DNA of 64,000 nt from Shewanella psychropiezotolerans (lineage in GTDB: Bacteria; Pseudomonadota; Gammaproteobacteria; Enterobacterales; Shewanellaceae): positions 4,952,001-5,016,000 of the forward strand of contig NZ_CP041614.1 of the NCBI RefSeq assembly GCF_007197555.1, written 5' to 3'. Below the pieces are notes generated by a model. That model searched no databases. It was not told where the DNA came from and saw only the letters and a list, made by a program, of their open reading frames with translations. Each line of letters opens with the position of its first letter. Position 1 is the first letter of the stretch. A program made the translations under genes and the position numbers. Below, piece by piece: positions 1 to 10,910 of the stretch.

Positions 1-317
1 CCGCCTTCGGTGGTGAGCTCTTCACGTTTCTCGGGAACGAGACACACGTATGTCGGTTTGACTTCACAGGCGATATCGAGCATTTCATCGGTGACCGCCA
101 TCTCGAAATTCATCCGAGTATTGAGCGTCTTCGCCAGCAGGTAGATGTCTCTGTCAATGATATGACGTCGGTCTTCTCGCAGGTGCACGGTAATGCCTTC
201 GGCGCCGGCATGCTCAGCTACTGCTGCGGCATGAACGGGATCGGGATACGAGGTCCCACGGGCCTGACGTAGAGTAGCAATGTGATCGATATTAACGCCA
301 AGTAAGATGCGGCTCAT
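1..317 (-). CDS. pdxJ: Pyridoxine 5'-phosphate synthase PdxJ, N-terminal part (runs off left edge)
   Basis: The reading frame begins with ATG at 317 and reads [20 protein letters not shown], followed by [18 protein letters not shown]. This is the unmistakable start of PdxJ, the TIM-barrel enzyme that condenses 1-deoxyxylulose 5-phosphate with 3-amino-2-oxopropyl phosphate in vitamin B6 synthesis. About 105 residues are present and the rest lies outside the window. In gammaproteobacteria pdxJ usually follows recO almost directly. Here about 500 bp of non-coding, repeat-like DNA separates them. Confidence 0.95.
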   Translation of the reverse strand, partial: MSRILLGVNIDHIATLRQARGTSYPDPVHAAAVAEHAGAEGITVHLREDRRHIIDRDIYLLAKTLNTRMNFEMAVTDEMLDIACEVKPTYVCLVPEKREELTTEG

Positions 318-815
318 TGAGTATCCTCTGAAAAATAGGGTAAGTTTGCGGCGGCTTACGCGTCGTCAAACGGATTGGAGTATTGTACTCAGGTTATATG
401 GAAAGGTGAAACGGCAAAATACTTGTAATACCATTCCATATAAGTATCTGGTCAGTTCAGAGACTCTCAGTTTTTTCAATTCAAGGCGCATTGATGAGGA
501 AATGGTTATTCCCTTTTAAGTCAATGCAACACAGAAGTGGAAACACTGAGAGCCTCACGCAGTGCGGGTTTCAAAGCCCTTTATGCTACGTTGAATGTTT
601 TCGATATAGAATAACTATTAGCTTCAAACACCCGCCTTGCCTACAGTGCTTTGAACTCCCGCTGAATGTTCAGATACTTACTCGGAATGGTATAACAACA
701 AATAGTATTAATAAATACCATCTTAAGATTCAAGATAATAAGGGATTTAACTGATTTTCGTTTTCACAATTTGAAAATTAAGCGGTTTTAGTGGCTTTGA
801 TTTAAGTCGCTCAAA
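318..815. repeat. recO-pdxJ intergenic region with a probable dispersed Shewanella-type repeat
   Basis: No convincing gene is present. The stretch at about 470-600 contains a short imperfect inverted structure (AAATGGTTATTCCCTTTT within AAGGCGCATTGATGAGGAA), then CTCACGCAGTGCGGGTTTCAAAGCC and TTTATGCTACGTTGAA. From memory this resembles a repeated intergenic element common in Shewanella and some Vibrio genomes. No second copy was seen in the window. Two open frames on the plus strand here (307-519, 491-754) have no recognisable protein character. Confidence 0.4.
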
Positions 816-1508
816 CTACTTAGTCAGCGGGGATGTCATTTTATATCTAAATAGTGCCCTGGACTTAAGTGGCTTATCACCCAAACAAGCTGCCAACATC
901 AAACGCATCAGGTATTTGGCTTGTCTTAGATGTGAAGCCTCTAATCTATGTTCATCCAATGCCAGTAACATCTCGCCGCTGTAGTGGGATGTCTTGGGAC
1001 CTAAGGCATTGACGAAGCCTTCGTCAGGCAATAAACGATAATAGTAATCAGGCTCTATGGGATCTTGGGAAAGGTCGGTTCTGAGCGTCGGCATAAGCCC
1101 TAACTCTTTGAGCAGACTTAATTCAAAATATCGTAACTGGCTCTCACAGAAACCTGCCGCCATGGACATTAAGGTCTTGTGGTAGGTAAAAAACAGCGAC
1201 TCGGCGCCATGATCGACGGCGATGCAGCGGACCAATAATTCATTGAGATAAAAACCGGCAAAACTGACGTCGCCCGAGAGAGGAATGGCCGGACTCCCCG
1301 CCTCTACACTGTTCATATTTCTCAGCGATGTGCGGCCGGATAGTTGAAAAATCAGAGGTTGAAAAGGTTGCAGTATGCTTTTAATGGAGGTCTTGCCGCT
1401 GCCTAGGCGAGCGACGCAGTCGACTCGTCCATGACCATCGACCAGCATATTGACTAACACACTGGAGTCTTTGAAGGGACGCGTATGGAGCACGTAGCCG
1501 CGCTCCAT
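816..1508 (-). CDS. recO: DNA repair protein RecO
   Basis: 230 residues, normal for RecO. It starts MERGYVLHTRPFKDSSVLVNML, the N-terminal OB-fold, followed by the helical domain. RecO works with RecR to load RecA onto SSB-coated DNA in RecF-pathway gap repair. The canonical zinc-finger cysteines of some RecO proteins are absent, as is usual in gammaproteobacteria. It lies downstream of era on the same strand in the standard rnc-era-recO-pdxJ order. Confidence 0.93.
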   Translation of the reverse strand: MERGYVLHTRPFKDSSVLVNMLVDGHGRVDCVARLGSGKTSIKSILQPFQPLIFQLSGRTSLRNMNSVEAGSPAIPLSGDVSFAGFYLNELLVRCIAVDHGAESLFFTYHKTLMSMAAGFCESQLRYFELSLLKELGLMPTLRTDLSQDPIEPDYYYRLLPDEGFVNALGPKTSHYSGEMLLALDEHRLEASHLRQAKYLMRLMLAACLGDKPLKSRALFRYKMTSPLTK

Positions 1509-1618
1509 TAATCTATACCTAAGCTGTTACTCATCACTAGCATTCCAACATAAACGACACTCGTTTAACTGTGATCATGATTCAGAGCTCAACTTATCAT
1601 TTATAGATAAAATACAAC

Positions 1619-1650
1619 GAAGCTGCTGCAATAAAGCTGGCAGCTTCGCC
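1619..1650 (-). terminator. Possible attenuating hairpin between era and recO
   Basis: Arms GAAGCTGC and GCAGCTTC face each other about 20 bp after the era stop. On the minus strand the hairpin is followed by GTTGTATTTT, a poor U-tract. It could partly terminate or stabilise the era transcript. Confidence 0.3.
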
Positions 1651-1670
1651 AAGTGAATGGGTCAAATTTA

Positions 1671-2678
1671 TTAATCTTCGCCATAGCCTAAGCTGCGAAG
1701 TGCACGCTCATCATCGGCCCAACCTGACTTAACCTTAACCCACATCTCGAGGAAGACCTTGTTATCGAACATGACTTCCATATCCACACGCGCGGCGGAG
1801 CTGATCTTCTTGATACGATCGCCCTTGTTGCCTATGACCATGCGCTTCTGGGTCTCACGCTCAACCAGCACAAGGGCATTGATCTGATAGACACCGTTTT
1901 CCATCATCTTAAACTGCTCGATCTCAACGGTACAGTCGTATGGCAGCTCATCACCCAAGAAACGCATCAGCTTTTCGCGGACAATTTCTGACGCCATAAA
2001 CTTCTGTGATCTGTCGGTGACATAGTCTTCCGGGAAAAAATGCGCCGATTCGGGTAGAGACTCGATAGACATGTCTAAGATACGCTGTACGTTGGTGCCC
2101 TTAGTCGCCGAGATAGGTAAGATCTCATCGAAAGGAAACTTCTTCGATAACGCCTCAAGATAAGGGAATAACTCCTCTTTGTTCTTGATGTTATCGACCT
2201 TGTTTACCGCAAGTACCGTTTTACGACCGTCATCACGGCTCTGTAGCTTACGCAAAACCAAGTCATCATCTTCGGTCCAGGTCATGCCATCGACAACGAA
2301 GACAACCAAACTGACTTCGGCTAATGAGCTCGCTGCGGCGCGGTTCATCAAACGGTTGATGGCGCGCTTCTCTTCCATATGCAGACCCGGCGTGTCGATA
2401 AACACGACTTGGCGCTCGTCTACAGTATGGATCCCCATGATGCGATGGCGTGTAGTCTGCGGCTTCTTCGAGGTGATACTGATCTTCTGACCCAGTAGCT
2501 TATTCAGCAGAGTCGATTTACCGACATTCGGGCGGCCAACGATGGCGACCATGCCACAATAGGTGACATCGTATTTTGCTGCAGATGAAGGGTTATTCAT
2601 CTGTGCTAACAGGTCGTCTAAATTAGGCTCGTTACTTGAAGCCGCTTCATTGGCTGCAGGCGCTTTCTTCTTACTCAT
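1671..2678 (-). CDS. era: GTPase Era, 30S ribosome assembly factor
   Basis: 335 residues. The P-loop GRPNVGKST is at residues 48-56, followed by DTPGLH and NKVD, and the C-terminal half carries the KH RNA-binding domain ([15 protein letters not shown]). Era binds the 3' end of 16S rRNA during 30S maturation. An N-terminal extension of about 38 residues (Ala/Asn/Lys-rich) precedes the GTPase domain compared with E. coli Era. The gene overlaps the rnc stop by 4 nt (ATGA type), so it is translationally coupled. Confidence 0.96.
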   Translation of the reverse strand: MSKKKAPAANEAASSNEPNLDDLLAQMNNPSSAAKYDVTYCGMVAIVGRPNVGKSTLLNKLLGQKISITSKKPQTTRHRIMGIHTVDERQVVFIDTPGLHMEEKRAINRLMNRAAASSLAEVSLVVFVVDGMTWTEDDDLVLRKLQSRDDGRKTVLAVNKVDNIKNKEELFPYLEALSKKFPFDEILPISATKGTNVQRILDMSIESLPESAHFFPEDYVTDRSQKFMASEIVREKLMRFLGDELPYDCTVEIEQFKMMENGVYQINALVLVERETQKRMVIGNKGDRIKKISSAARVDMEVMFDNKVFLEMWVKVKSGWADDERALRSLGYGED

Positions 2679-3352
2679 TTTTTAATTAACTCCAAAACCT
2701 GTGCAGCGGCAATCTGCTCAGCTTTTCTTCGGGAACTCGCAACCCCAACAAGGGATTTCTTCAACTCTTCTACATAACACTCGACCGTAAAGGTCTGTGC
2801 ATGGGCCTCACCTTTGATGTCTGTCACTTTATAAACAGGCAGAGGCTTCTTAAAACCTTGTAACAACTCTTGTAACAAGGTCTTTGGATCTTTCTGATTG
2901 ATAGGCTCTATGATTGCCAAACGAGACTCATACCAGCTCAGGACTCGAGCACGGCAGGTCTCCAAATCGGCATCCAGGTAGATAGCGCCTATGATGGCCT
3001 CTACCCCATCGGCAATGATCGACTCGCGTCTGAAGCCACCGCTTTTCAATTCACCCGGGCCTAACTTGAGATAGTCCCCAAGTTTGAACTCGAAACCAAT
3101 TTCCGCCAGCATCTTACCGCACACTAAGGTGGCCCGCATGCGACTAAGGTCACCTTCGGTCACCTTAGGAAATTGGTGATATAAGGCATCTGATATAATA
3201 ATAGACAAGATCGAATCACCCAGAAATTCCAGGCGTTCATTATGCTTGCTAGAAGCACTTCTATGGGTCAGAGCCTGATCCAAATGCGCTTGCTGGTTAA
3301 ATTGATAGCCTAACGTCCGACACAGACGCGGGATATTTTTAATCGGTTCCAT
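2675..3352 (-). CDS. rnc: Ribonuclease III
   Basis: Starting at ATG 3352 ([18 protein letters not shown]) gives 225 residues, the usual RNase III length. A GTG at 3367 would add five residues and overlap lepB more. The ATG sits right after the lepB stop with GGTGG upstream. The signature [11 protein letters not shown] holds the catalytic acidic residues, and the C-terminal double-stranded RNA-binding domain ends [18 protein letters not shown]. It processes rRNA precursors and structured mRNAs. Confidence 0.95.
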   Translation of the reverse strand: MEPIKNIPRLCRTLGYQFNQQAHLDQALTHRSASSKHNERLEFLGDSILSIIISDALYHQFPKVTEGDLSRMRATLVCGKMLAEIGFEFKLGDYLKLGPGELKSGGFRRESIIADGVEAIIGAIYLDADLETCRARVLSWYESRLAIIEPINQKDPKTLLQELLQGFKKPLPVYKVTDIKGEAHAQTFTVECYVEELKKSLVGVASSRRKAEQIAAAQVLELIKK

Positions 3353-3353
3353 C

Positions 3354-4271
3354 TTAAGTAATTCCACCTACGCGATTGAAACGGACACCTGTTGGGATCC
3401 ATGCCGGTAAGAAGTCGGCCTTAGTTCTGTCAAACTCGAAGCTTATCCAGATGGCAACGGCTTTTCCGACCAGATTCTCTTCGGGAACGAAGCCCCAGAA
3501 GCGGCTGTCGGTACTGTTATCTCGGTTGTCGCCCATCATGAAGTAATGACCTTCGGGCACAATAAACTCACCCACAGGTAACTTACCTTCACGGTAATAA
3601 TAGCCGATAGGATCCGGGCGCTGAGGGTTGATCAAGATGTCATGGCTCACTTCACCTAGCTTCTCGGTGTAACGACTCAGTGGTACACCATTTTGTGAAA
3701 ATTCACCTTGGTTAACCCCGGCGCGAGCCACTTGCTTAAGCTCAGGGCAAGTTATCTCGCCATCAGCACACGCTGGCTGAATATAGACTTGCTTGTTACG
3801 GTAGACAATCCTGTCACCAGGCAAACCAACAACACGCTTGATGTAATCGATGCGTGGATTTTCGGGATACTTAAACACGGCAACATCACCACGCTCAGGC
3901 TTACCTGTTTCGACTAACTGACTGCGCCAAACAGGGTCTTTCAAACCATAGCTAAACTTTTCCACCAGGATGAAATCACCAACCAGCAAGGTAGGCATCA
4001 TGGACCCCGATGGGATCTGAAAAGGCTCATAGATAAATGAACGTAAAATGAGTACGAATGCGATCACCGGGAAGATAGAACGAGACGTTTCGACAAACGC
4101 CGACTCACGGGTGATTTTTTCAGCATTTTCCTCACTGATATCCGCGTCAACGGCCTGGGCCATAGCGAGTCTCTCTCGACGCTTAGGCGCGAGTAACAGA
4201 GCATCAGCCATCCACACCAGACCACTACACAAGGTCACCAATACCAAAATGAGGGAAAAATAAGCTGCCAT
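3354..4271 (-). CDS. lepB: Signal peptidase I
   Basis: 305 residues with two N-terminal membrane segments (about residues 3-25 and 66-83). The catalytic serine is in PSGSMMPTL (Ser90) and the general-base lysine in [12 protein letters not shown] (Lys145), the same numbers as in E. coli. The box [17 protein letters not shown] is intact. It cleaves Sec and Tat signal peptides on the periplasmic side. It follows lepA on the same strand. Confidence 0.96.
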   Translation of the reverse strand: MAAYFSLILVLVTLCSGLVWMADALLLAPKRRERLAMAQAVDADISEENAEKITRESAFVETSRSIFPVIAFVLILRSFIYEPFQIPSGSMMPTLLVGDFILVEKFSYGLKDPVWRSQLVETGKPERGDVAVFKYPENPRIDYIKRVVGLPGDRIVYRNKQVYIQPACADGEITCPELKQVARAGVNQGEFSQNGVPLSRYTEKLGEVSHDILINPQRPDPIGYYYREGKLPVGEFIVPEGHYFMMGDNRDNSTDSRFWGFVPEENLVGKAVAIWISFEFDRTKADFLPAWIPTGVRFNRVGGIT

Positions 4272-4373
4272 ACTTTATGAACTCCTGCTTGCAAACAAAA
4301 ATACTATTATCACTGCGAGTCTAATCAGAATAGTCGACTGTGATGCATAGGTCAGTTATACGTGAGTAACGAA

Positions 4374-4400
4374 AGCGCCGCAAACTGCGGCGCTAGATAT
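4374..4400 (-). terminator. Hairpin terminator after lepA
   Basis: GCGCCGCA, a 3-nt loop and TGCGGCGC form a strong hairpin about 35 bp past the lepA stop. On the minus strand it is followed by TTTCGTT. The T-tract is short, so termination may be partial, with read-through into lepB. Confidence 0.55.
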
Positions 4401-4427
4401 TGCTCACTATTAACAATTCTTAACGAT

Positions 4428-6218
4428 TTAGTCGTTGAGCTTAAGCACTGCCAGGAAGGCTTCCTGCGGTACTTCCACATTGCCCACCTGCTTCATGCGC
4501 TTCTTACCCTCTTTCTGCTTCTGCAGTAGCTTCTTCTTACGCGAGACATCGCCGCCATAACACTTGGCGGTCACATCTTTACGCATGGCCTTAATCGAAG
4601 AGCGTGCAATGACTTGAGTCCCCACTGCGGCCTGAACGGCGATATCGAACATCTGTCTGGGAATAAGCTCTTTCATCTTATTCACCAGGGCCAGACCTTT
4701 ATGACGAATGAGCCCCTTATGGATGATCATTGCCAAGGCATCGACTCTGTCACCATTGATGAGGATGTCGAGACGTACCATGTCGGCAGGCTCGAAGCGA
4801 GTAAAGTTATACTCCAGAGACGCATAACCACGACTGGTGGATTTAAGGCGATCGAAGAAGTCCATCACCACTTCAGCCATCGGCATGTCATAGGTGATCG
4901 CGACCTGATTGCCGTGATAGACCATATTAGTCTGCATACCACGCTTCTCGACACACAAGGTGATGACGTTACCCAGATACTCTTTCGGTACCAAGATATT
5001 CGTCTCGACGATGGGCTCTCGCATCTCGGTAATATTATTGATTGCCGGCAGATCAGATGGATTATCAACATAAATGGTCTCACCATCTGTCTTGATGATT
5101 TCATACACAACGGTTGGCGCCGTGGTGATCAGATCCAGATTATACTCACGCTCCAGACGTTCCTGAATGATCTCCATGTGTAGCAGGCCTAGGAAACCGA
5201 TACGGAAACCGAAACCCAGAGCCGATGAGGTCTCAGGCTCGAAGAACAAGGATGCATCGTTGAGGCTAAGCTTGTTTAGCGCATCACGGAAACTCTCGTA
5301 ATCGTCGGTAGAGATAGGGAATACACCGGCATAAACCTGAGGTTTAACCTTCTTAAAACCGCTTAATGGCTCGGTAGCGCCATTTTTAGCATGAGTTAAA
5401 GTATCACCTACGGGCGCGCCGTGGATCTCCTTAATACCTGCGATAACGTAGCCCACTTCACCGGTTCTAATTTCTTTGGTATCGGTCTGCTTAGGAGTAA
5501 AGATACCCACTCTATCAGCAGTGTGATTCACGCCAGTAGACATGACCTTAAATTTGTCACCCTTCTTGAGCACACCATGCTTGACTCGAACCAGGGAGAC
5601 GACACCCAAATAGCTATCGAACCAGGAATCTATGATCAAGGCCTGCAATGGCCCCTCCTCATTTCCTTCAGGAGGAGGAACTTGCGCTACGATGACTTCG
5701 AGTACGTCCTCGATACCTATACCTGTCTTTGCCGAACAGCGCACCGCATCGGCCGCTTCGATGCCGACTATGTCTTCGATCTCTTCAGCAACACGCTCAG
5801 GATCGGCTTGAGGCAGATCGATCTTGTTCAGAACAGGTACGACCTCCATATCCATCTCGAGCGCCGTGTAACAGTTCGCCAGAGTCTGAGCCTCTACACC
5901 TTGTCCGGCATCAACAACCAGCAAAGCACCTTCACAGGCCGCCAGAGAACGGGAGACTTCATAGGAGAAATCCACGTGACCCGGCGTATCGATGAAGTTT
6001 AACTGATAGGTCTCACCGTCTTTGGCCGTATAATTTAGCGTAACACTCTGAGCCTTGATGGTAATACCACGCTCGCGCTCAATATCCATCGAGTCCAATA
6101 CTTGGGACGCCATCTCACGATCTGAAAGACCACCACAAAACTGAATTAAGCGGTCTGAGAGTGTTGATTTGCCATGATCAATATGGGCAATAATCGAAAA
6201 GTTTCTAATGTGCTTCAT
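4428..6218 (-). CDS. lepA: Elongation factor 4 (LepA), ribosomal back-translocase GTPase
   Basis: The frame opens at a TTG at 6239, but ATG at 6218 gives [19 protein letters not shown], the conserved LepA start, and a normal 596-residue protein. P-loop AHIDHGKST, switch DTPGHVDF and [10 protein letters not shown] are intact. The LepA-specific C-terminal domain is complete, ending [18 protein letters not shown] and beyond. It remodels stalled or mis-translocated ribosomes. Confidence 0.96.
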   Translation of the reverse strand: MKHIRNFSIIAHIDHGKSTLSDRLIQFCGGLSDREMASQVLDSMDIERERGITIKAQSVTLNYTAKDGETYQLNFIDTPGHVDFSYEVSRSLAACEGALLVVDAGQGVEAQTLANCYTALEMDMEVVPVLNKIDLPQADPERVAEEIEDIVGIEAADAVRCSAKTGIGIEDVLEVIVAQVPPPEGNEEGPLQALIIDSWFDSYLGVVSLVRVKHGVLKKGDKFKVMSTGVNHTADRVGIFTPKQTDTKEIRTGEVGYVIAGIKEIHGAPVGDTLTHAKNGATEPLSGFKKVKPQVYAGVFPISTDDYESFRDALNKLSLNDASLFFEPETSSALGFGFRIGFLGLLHMEIIQERLEREYNLDLITTAPTVVYEIIKTDGETIYVDNPSDLPAINNITEMREPIVETNILVPKEYLGNVITLCVEKRGMQTNMVYHGNQVAITYDMPMAEVVMDFFDRLKSTSRGYASLEYNFTRFEPADMVRLDILINGDRVDALAMIIHKGLIRHKGLALVNKMKELIPRQMFDIAVQAAVGTQVIARSSIKAMRKDVTAKCYGGDVSRKKKLLQKQKEGKKRMKQVGNVEVPQEAFLAVLKLND

Positions 6219-6363
6219 GATGCGAAATGACTGACTCAAAGTTGGAATTATCTAAAAGTGCGGAATTGTACCCGATCGGCTCCCCAATACCAATCTAAAC
6301 CGCTCTTCATCGTCATCAAGACAGTGAAAAACAGGGGGAGTAAACCGAATACCCATGAGTATA

Positions 6364-6387
6364 TAATACCAATTGGTATTGGTATTA
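6364..6387. repeat. 24-bp inverted repeat upstream of lepA
   Basis: TAATACCAAT (6364-6373), a TGGT loop and ATTGGTATTA (6378-6387) form a perfect 10-bp inverted repeat just past the rseC stop. No T-tract follows on either strand. I recall TAATACCAAT as a common short repeat in Shewanella intergenic DNA, but this is unchecked. Confidence 0.5.
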
Positions 6388-6840
6388 TAGTGTATGGCCC
6401 AAATGGGCAAGGATGACAGGTTGACTGGTATGCTCCATCTTCTTTGCCGCTCTTCTGGCATATAGCCAAGCTAGGAAGGCGCCCATAAGTGCAACTGGAA
6501 TCACTTGCAGATCACTGACTTCCACCTCAAATTGAGACAAGATAAGCGTCGCTAGGCCTGCACCCAGAAAGAGTCCAAGCAAGGGAAGCAAGTAGATGAG
6601 GGCCGCCGCCTTAAGAATCACACTCTCGGGCAAACCTAACCTGAGAAGTTGCCCCGGTTCATATTGATTGTCAGACGGGATAGAGAATACTTGCACCTTA
6701 GGGGAGAAGGCAGACGCCACGGCTGAGGTACCACAAGAGTCACTGTTATCACAATGGCTACAGGCATTTTTAACTTGAACCTCTACGGTTACCCAGCCTT
6801 TATCGTCACACTGTATGACTTTCGCCATCTCTTCCATCAT
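6385..6840 (-). CDS. rseC: SoxR-reducing system / sigma-E regulator RseC
   Basis: 151 residues. Cysteine cluster CSHCDNSDSCG lies near residue 27, followed by two membrane helices (about 75-100 and 110-130), the RseC/RsxC-type layout. It is the last gene of rpoE-rseA-rseB-rseC. The start could be either of the tandem Met codons at the beginning (MMEEM). Its exact role in the sigma-E response is minor in other bacteria. Confidence 0.9.
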   Translation of the reverse strand: MMEEMAKVIQCDDKGWVTVEVQVKNACSHCDNSDSCGTSAVASAFSPKVQVFSIPSDNQYEPGQLLRLGLPESVILKAAALIYLLPLLGLFLGAGLATLILSQFEVEVSDLQVIPVALMGAFLAWLYARRAAKKMEHTSQPVILAHLGHTL

Positions 6841-6892
6841 AGAAGAATACCCTTAGAAAAATAAAACAAGTATCCATGCCGTTGGCGCATCA

Positions 6893-7824
6893 TTATTGAA
6901 TACTGATGCTCTTAGCGACGCGAGTTAAGGTTTCTGTCGGGACCTTACCAACCGCCACGACTTCGAAATTACCGACGACTTCCGTCGCCAATGATAGGCC
7001 GTTTCTAGTCACTAGCTCTTCGGGCATCTTAGTGTCCCCGGCGCGAGCGACATAAACAGAGATGTTAGCCATACCATCACTGAGCGCAATATACTCTACC
7101 GCCTCATGACTGCCCATGAGTCTATGGCTGTCTTTAACCAAAATTTCAAAACCCTCAGGTAACCAGTTAAATGTCCAGTTATCACCGGCATCACGTTTAG
7201 ACTGGGAGGCTACTGCAGGCCACTCCTGTTTATAAGCTTCGGTTAAGATAGCAGGAGCTTCATCTAATACTAATAATTCGACCACTAAAATCTGCTCGAG
7301 TAACTGCTTATCTTGAGTCAACATGTCATAGCGCAGAGGAAGGTAAGACTCCATATCCAACCAGACTTGATAACCGTAGCGAAAATCATCGTTAGGAATG
7401 ATGCGCACCAACTGGCCAGGGCGGCCCGCTAAACGACTACGCCCCCCAAGACGAATTGGTAACCAGATTCCAGTTTAGAGATATCTGCTGCAAATGCCGG
7501 TGGTAGTATCCCCTGAATGCGACTAGCACTTACGCTATAGGCAGGTTGATCATGCTCGATAAAAGTCACTGTATTACCAACTCTTACCGCATTTTTGGGT
7601 GGGCCGTTGAGGTGTTCTAGAAAGGCGACTTCTTGATCTTCAATCTTGCCATGAATATAGACTAAAGGACGAATGTGATCCGCTTGTAGCTGGATCAGAG
7701 ACATCTTGAATTCTTGTTCCCGTAAGGCTTGACTCATATTTTCGAGCCAAGCCTTAGCGGACATATCTTCCTGTGCATACACAGGGAAATTAAAAACTAA
7801 CAGGGCCAACAAAATAAGACGCAA
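6893..7824 (-). CDS. rseB: Sigma-E regulator RseB, with one apparent frameshift
   Basis: Two consecutive frames together make one RseB of normal length. 7824-7429 has a signal peptide (cut after VYAQ) and the lipid-sensing domain. The rest has FRYGYQVWLDMESYLPLRYD and the small C-terminal domain. At a G6 run (7442-7447) the frame breaks. Adding one G restores YQFVLGGRSRLAGRPGQL, which aligns with E. coli YDFISVGRTRIA. RseB binds the periplasmic part of RseA and protects it from DegS. The gene is probably intact in the organism and the break a base-calling error, but a true mutation is not excluded. Confidence 0.88.
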
Positions 7825-7855
7825 GCTAACTCCTTAACGTATATAGCTTAGAAAA

Positions 7856-8467
7856 CTATTGATCCGCAGAGTTCGAATCAAGTTTGCCATTGTCATCTAT
7901 TTTAGTGCCATTATTCAATCTTTGTTGCAACATATGATCTTGAATATAGGCATTGATGCGTTGACGTTGCTCCATCACCTGGACGTTAGAGAAGCTTTGG
8001 CTCGCTTGTACCGGTCCTGTTTGTAGGCTCACAGGAGTCACGCTACCAACCAGTGGACGAGTATTAAGCACAGGTAACGGCGATATATCTATGGCGCTCT
8101 GTTGACTGTAATTTTGTACTCCGACGACTGCCACTAAGGCGACACTGGCTGCGATGGCATATTGGCCAAACTGCTTAAACATAGGGAGCACATTCGCGAA
8201 TCCGCCTATGGCAAGTTCTGGCTTTTTGCTATCGACGCGCTGCACCGGAGCTATAATTGTTGGCTCTTTATCGATAGCATCTGCAATACTGGCACTGAGA
8301 TCTAAGTTAATTGACTTAGGCAGCTCACCACGCATAGCGTCGCCTATCATATGATAATCACGCCACTGCTGATGCGAACCCTCATCGGCTGACAATTCAG
8401 CCAATGCATGCTCGTCGGTTTCTCCATCGACGGCAGCGGATACCCATTCCTGACCTAATTTATCCAT
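7856..8467 (-). CDS. rseA: Anti-sigma-E factor RseA
   Basis: 203 residues. The N-terminal cytoplasmic domain MDKLGQEWVSAAVDGETDE with WRDYHMIGDAMRG binds sigma-E. A single membrane helix follows (about residues 104-120, YAIAASVALVAVVGV), then a Gln-rich periplasmic tail. It sequesters RpoE at the membrane until DegS/RseP cleavage. It lies 50 bp downstream of rpoE. Confidence 0.94.
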   Translation of the reverse strand: MDKLGQEWVSAAVDGETDEHALAELSADEGSHQQWRDYHMIGDAMRGELPKSINLDLSASIADAIDKEPTIIAPVQRVDSKKPELAIGGFANVLPMFKQFGQYAIAASVALVAVVGVQNYSQQSAIDISPLPVLNTRPLVGSVTPVSLQTGPVQASQSFSNVQVMEQRQRINAYIQDHMLQQRLNNGTKIDDNGKLDSNSADQ

Positions 8468-8517
8468 TTATCACCTGTATTAGTACTCACATGAATACTT
8501 GTATTAGTAAAAGGCTA

Positions 8518-9096
8518 CTATTCTTCCAGCAAAGGCTGAAGTTTTTTATCGATCGCTTCCCGGGCTCTGAAGATGCGAGACCTTACTGTGCCTACGGGGC
8601 AATCCATAACATTCGCTATCTCCTCGTAGCTCATACCATCGAGCTCTCGTAATGAGATAGCCATTTTTAATTCTTCTGGTAATGAGTCTAGCGCATCGAA
8701 AACCACTTTTTGAATATCATCGGCCATTAATAGACGTTCAGGAGAAGCAAACTCCTTTAACGCATCACTACCATCGTAATATTCGGCTTCCTCTGCATCG
8801 ACATCATTTGCAGGAGCGCGTCGCCCCTGAGCAACCAGATGGTTCTTGGCGGTATTTACCGCAATTCGGTACAACCAGGTATAAAAAGCACTTTCGCCTC
8901 GAAAGTTTGGTAATGCTCGATAAGCTTTAATAAATGCTTCCTGAGCAACATCGGCAACGTCGGCCTGATTTCGCACATAACGTGCAATCAGGTTCATTAC
9001 CTTGTTCTGATACTTGAGTACCAAGAGATTAAATGCATTTTTATCACCCTGCTGAACACGCTCAACTAGTTGTTGATCACTTATTTGTCCACTCAT
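8518..9096 (-). CDS. rpoE: RNA polymerase sigma factor RpoE (sigma-24)
   Basis: 192 residues, typical for RpoE. Region 2 (DVAQEAFIKAYRALPNFRGESAFYTWLYRIAVNTAKN) and region 4 (SLRELDGMSYEEIANVMDCPVGTVRSRIFRAREAID) are complete. It directs transcription of envelope-stress genes. The upstream sigma-E-type promoter suggests autoregulation. Confidence 0.97.
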   Translation of the reverse strand: MSGQISDQQLVERVQQGDKNAFNLLVLKYQNKVMNLIARYVRNQADVADVAQEAFIKAYRALPNFRGESAFYTWLYRIAVNTAKNHLVAQGRRAPANDVDAEEAEYYDGSDALKEFASPERLLMADDIQKVVFDALDSLPEELKMAISLRELDGMSYEEIANVMDCPVGTVRSRIFRAREAIDKKLQPLLEE

Positions 9097-9160
9097 TCGA
9101 GCCGACTACTCCTAAATCTAAAATGCTGATTTCTCAGTCGCTCGAATCATATGCACATAT

Positions 9161-9187
9161 GTAGACTAACGAACTTCGAAAAAGTTC
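9161..9187 (-). promoter_or_regulatory. Sigma-E-type promoter of rpoE
   Basis: On the minus strand GAACTT (9182-9187) is followed by a 16-nt spacer and TCTAC (9161-9165), close to the sigma-E consensus GAACTT-N15..17-TCTGA. It lies 65 bp upstream of the rpoE ATG and fits the known autoregulation of the operon. Confidence 0.6.
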
Positions 9188-9296
9188 TAAAAAAATAACA
9201 TCGAAATGAATTTATTTTCAGTTAACTAACAATCTTTCCAAAAAAGCCCGCTTGGTTTACCATAGCTAAACCTCACAGAACTTACCATGATACCTG

Positions 9297-10910
9297 ATGA
9301 AACAAGTAGTTGAACACCAATCTGACGTTTTGGTTATCGGCAGCGGCGCTGCAGGTTTAACATTAGCACTGCATCTTGCTGAAAAATCGAAAGTTATCTT
9401 ACTCTCAAAAGGTCCACTGAGTGAAGGTTCGACCTACTATGCCCAAGGTGGCATAGCGTCAGTCTTCGATAAAGATGACACCATAGAGTCCCATGTGGCC
9501 GATACTTTGGTCGCCGGCGCCGGGCTTTGCGATGAAGCCGTCGTTAAATTTACCGCCGAAAACGCCAAGGGCGCAATGGAGTGGTTAATCGAATGCGGTG
9601 TGGCTTTCGATAAGGAAGAAACCAGTGACGGTGATACGGCTAATGCCCCCTATCACTTAACTCGTGAAGGCGGACACAGTCACAGACGTATACTGCATGC
9701 GGCCGACGCCACGGGAAAAGAGGTCCAGGTCACGCTACAGGACAGGGCCAAGTCCCATCCCAATATCCAGGTATTAGAACGTTACAACGCCATCGATCTC
9801 ATCACTTCTCGCAAATTAAACTTATCGGGGAACCGAGTCTTAGGGGCTTATGTTTGGAATAGAGATGTCGAGCAAGTTGAGACCATCAAGGCTAGATTTG
9901 TCGCCCTGGCAACTGGTGGAAGCTCTAAAGTTTATCAATATACCTCAAACCCTGACATAGCTTCGGGTGACGGTATTGCCATGGCCTGGCGCGCTGGTTG
10001 CAGAATTGCCAACATGGAATTCAACCAGTTTCACCCTACTTGTCTTTATCATGCCGATGCCAGAAACTTTCTACTTACAGAGGCACTACGAGGTGAGGGC
10101 GCCTATCTTAGACGCCCAGATGGCACACGTTTTATGCCAGATTTTGACGAACGTGCCGAGCTAGCACCAAGAGACATAGTCGCACGAGCCATAGACTTTG
10201 AGATGAAGAGGCTAGGATCAGATTGTGTGTATTTAGATATCACCCATAAGCCGGCAGATTTTGTCATTAAGCACTTTCCAACGATCCATAAGCGTTGCTT
10301 GGAATTTGGTATCGATATCACCACAGACCCGATCCCGGTCGTACCTGCCGCCCACTATACCTGTGGCGGCGTGATGACAGACCTTCGCGGACAAACCGAC
10401 CTTAACGGCTTATATGCCATCGGCGAAGTCGCATACACGGGCCTGCATGGTGCCAACCGTCTAGCCAGTAACTCCTTGCTCGAATGCTTAGTCTTCGCCA
10501 GGGCCGCCGGTGAAGATATTGAAGGGCAACTGCATAATATACCTATGCCGGGAACATTGCCTGCATGGGATGAAAGTAAGGTATCGAACTCGGATGAGGA
10601 AGTTGTCATCGCCCATAACTGGCATGAACTGCGTCTATTCATGTGGGATTACGTCGGCATCGTTCGCTCAGACAAACGCTTAGAGAGAGCCCGCCGTCGC
10701 TGCGCCATGCTGCAGCAAGAGATCCAGGAATATTACAGCAACTTCAGAGTGAGTAATAATCTATTGGAACTGAGAAACTTAGTGCAAGTCGCTGAGCTTA
10801 TCATACGCTGCGCCATGGAGAGAAAAGAGAGCGTCGGTCTTCACTACAACATAGATCATCCAGAGCAATCTGATAATCCAATTCCAACCATAATTCAGCC
10901 TGATAGCTAG
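9297..10910 (+). CDS. nadB: L-aspartate oxidase NadB
   Basis: 537 residues. The FAD-binding motif [19 protein letters not shown] is at the start, with substrate-site segments [24 protein letters not shown] and [11 protein letters not shown]. The flavin-proximal [17 protein letters not shown] is intact. It oxidises aspartate to iminoaspartate for NAD synthesis. It is transcribed divergently from rpoE, as in related genomes. Its stop codon overlaps the stop of the convergent ygfX gene. Confidence 0.96.
   Translation: MKQVVEHQSDVLVIGSGAAGLTLALHLAEKSKVILLSKGPLSEGSTYYAQGGIASVFDKDDTIESHVADTLVAGAGLCDEAVVKFTAENAKGAMEWLIECGVAFDKEETSDGDTANAPYHLTREGGHSHRRILHAADATGKEVQVTLQDRAKSHPNIQVLERYNAIDLITSRKLNLSGNRVLGAYVWNRDVEQVETIKARFVALATGGSSKVYQYTSNPDIASGDGIAMAWRAGCRIANMEFNQFHPTCLYHADARNFLLTEALRGEGAYLRRPDGTRFMPDFDERAELAPRDIVARAIDFEMKRLGSDCVYLDITHKPADFVIKHFPTIHKRCLEFGIDITTDPIPVVPAAHYTCGGVMTDLRGQTDLNGLYAIGEVAYTGLHGANRLASNSLLECLVFARAAGEDIEGQLHNIPMPGTLPAWDESKVSNSDEEVVIAHNWHELRLFMWDYVGIVRSDKRLERARRRCAMLQQEIQEYYSNFRVSNNLLELRNLVQVAELIIRCAMERKESVGLHYNIDHPEQSDNPIPTIIQPDS

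Noticed and set aside
307..754. Plus-strand frames in the recO-pdxJ gap
   Set aside because: They run through repeat-like DNA and the pdxJ start; no recognisable protein.
4614..6002. Long plus-strand frames opposite lepA
   Set aside because: Mirror frames of a strongly conserved gene; no protein character or ribosome-binding site.
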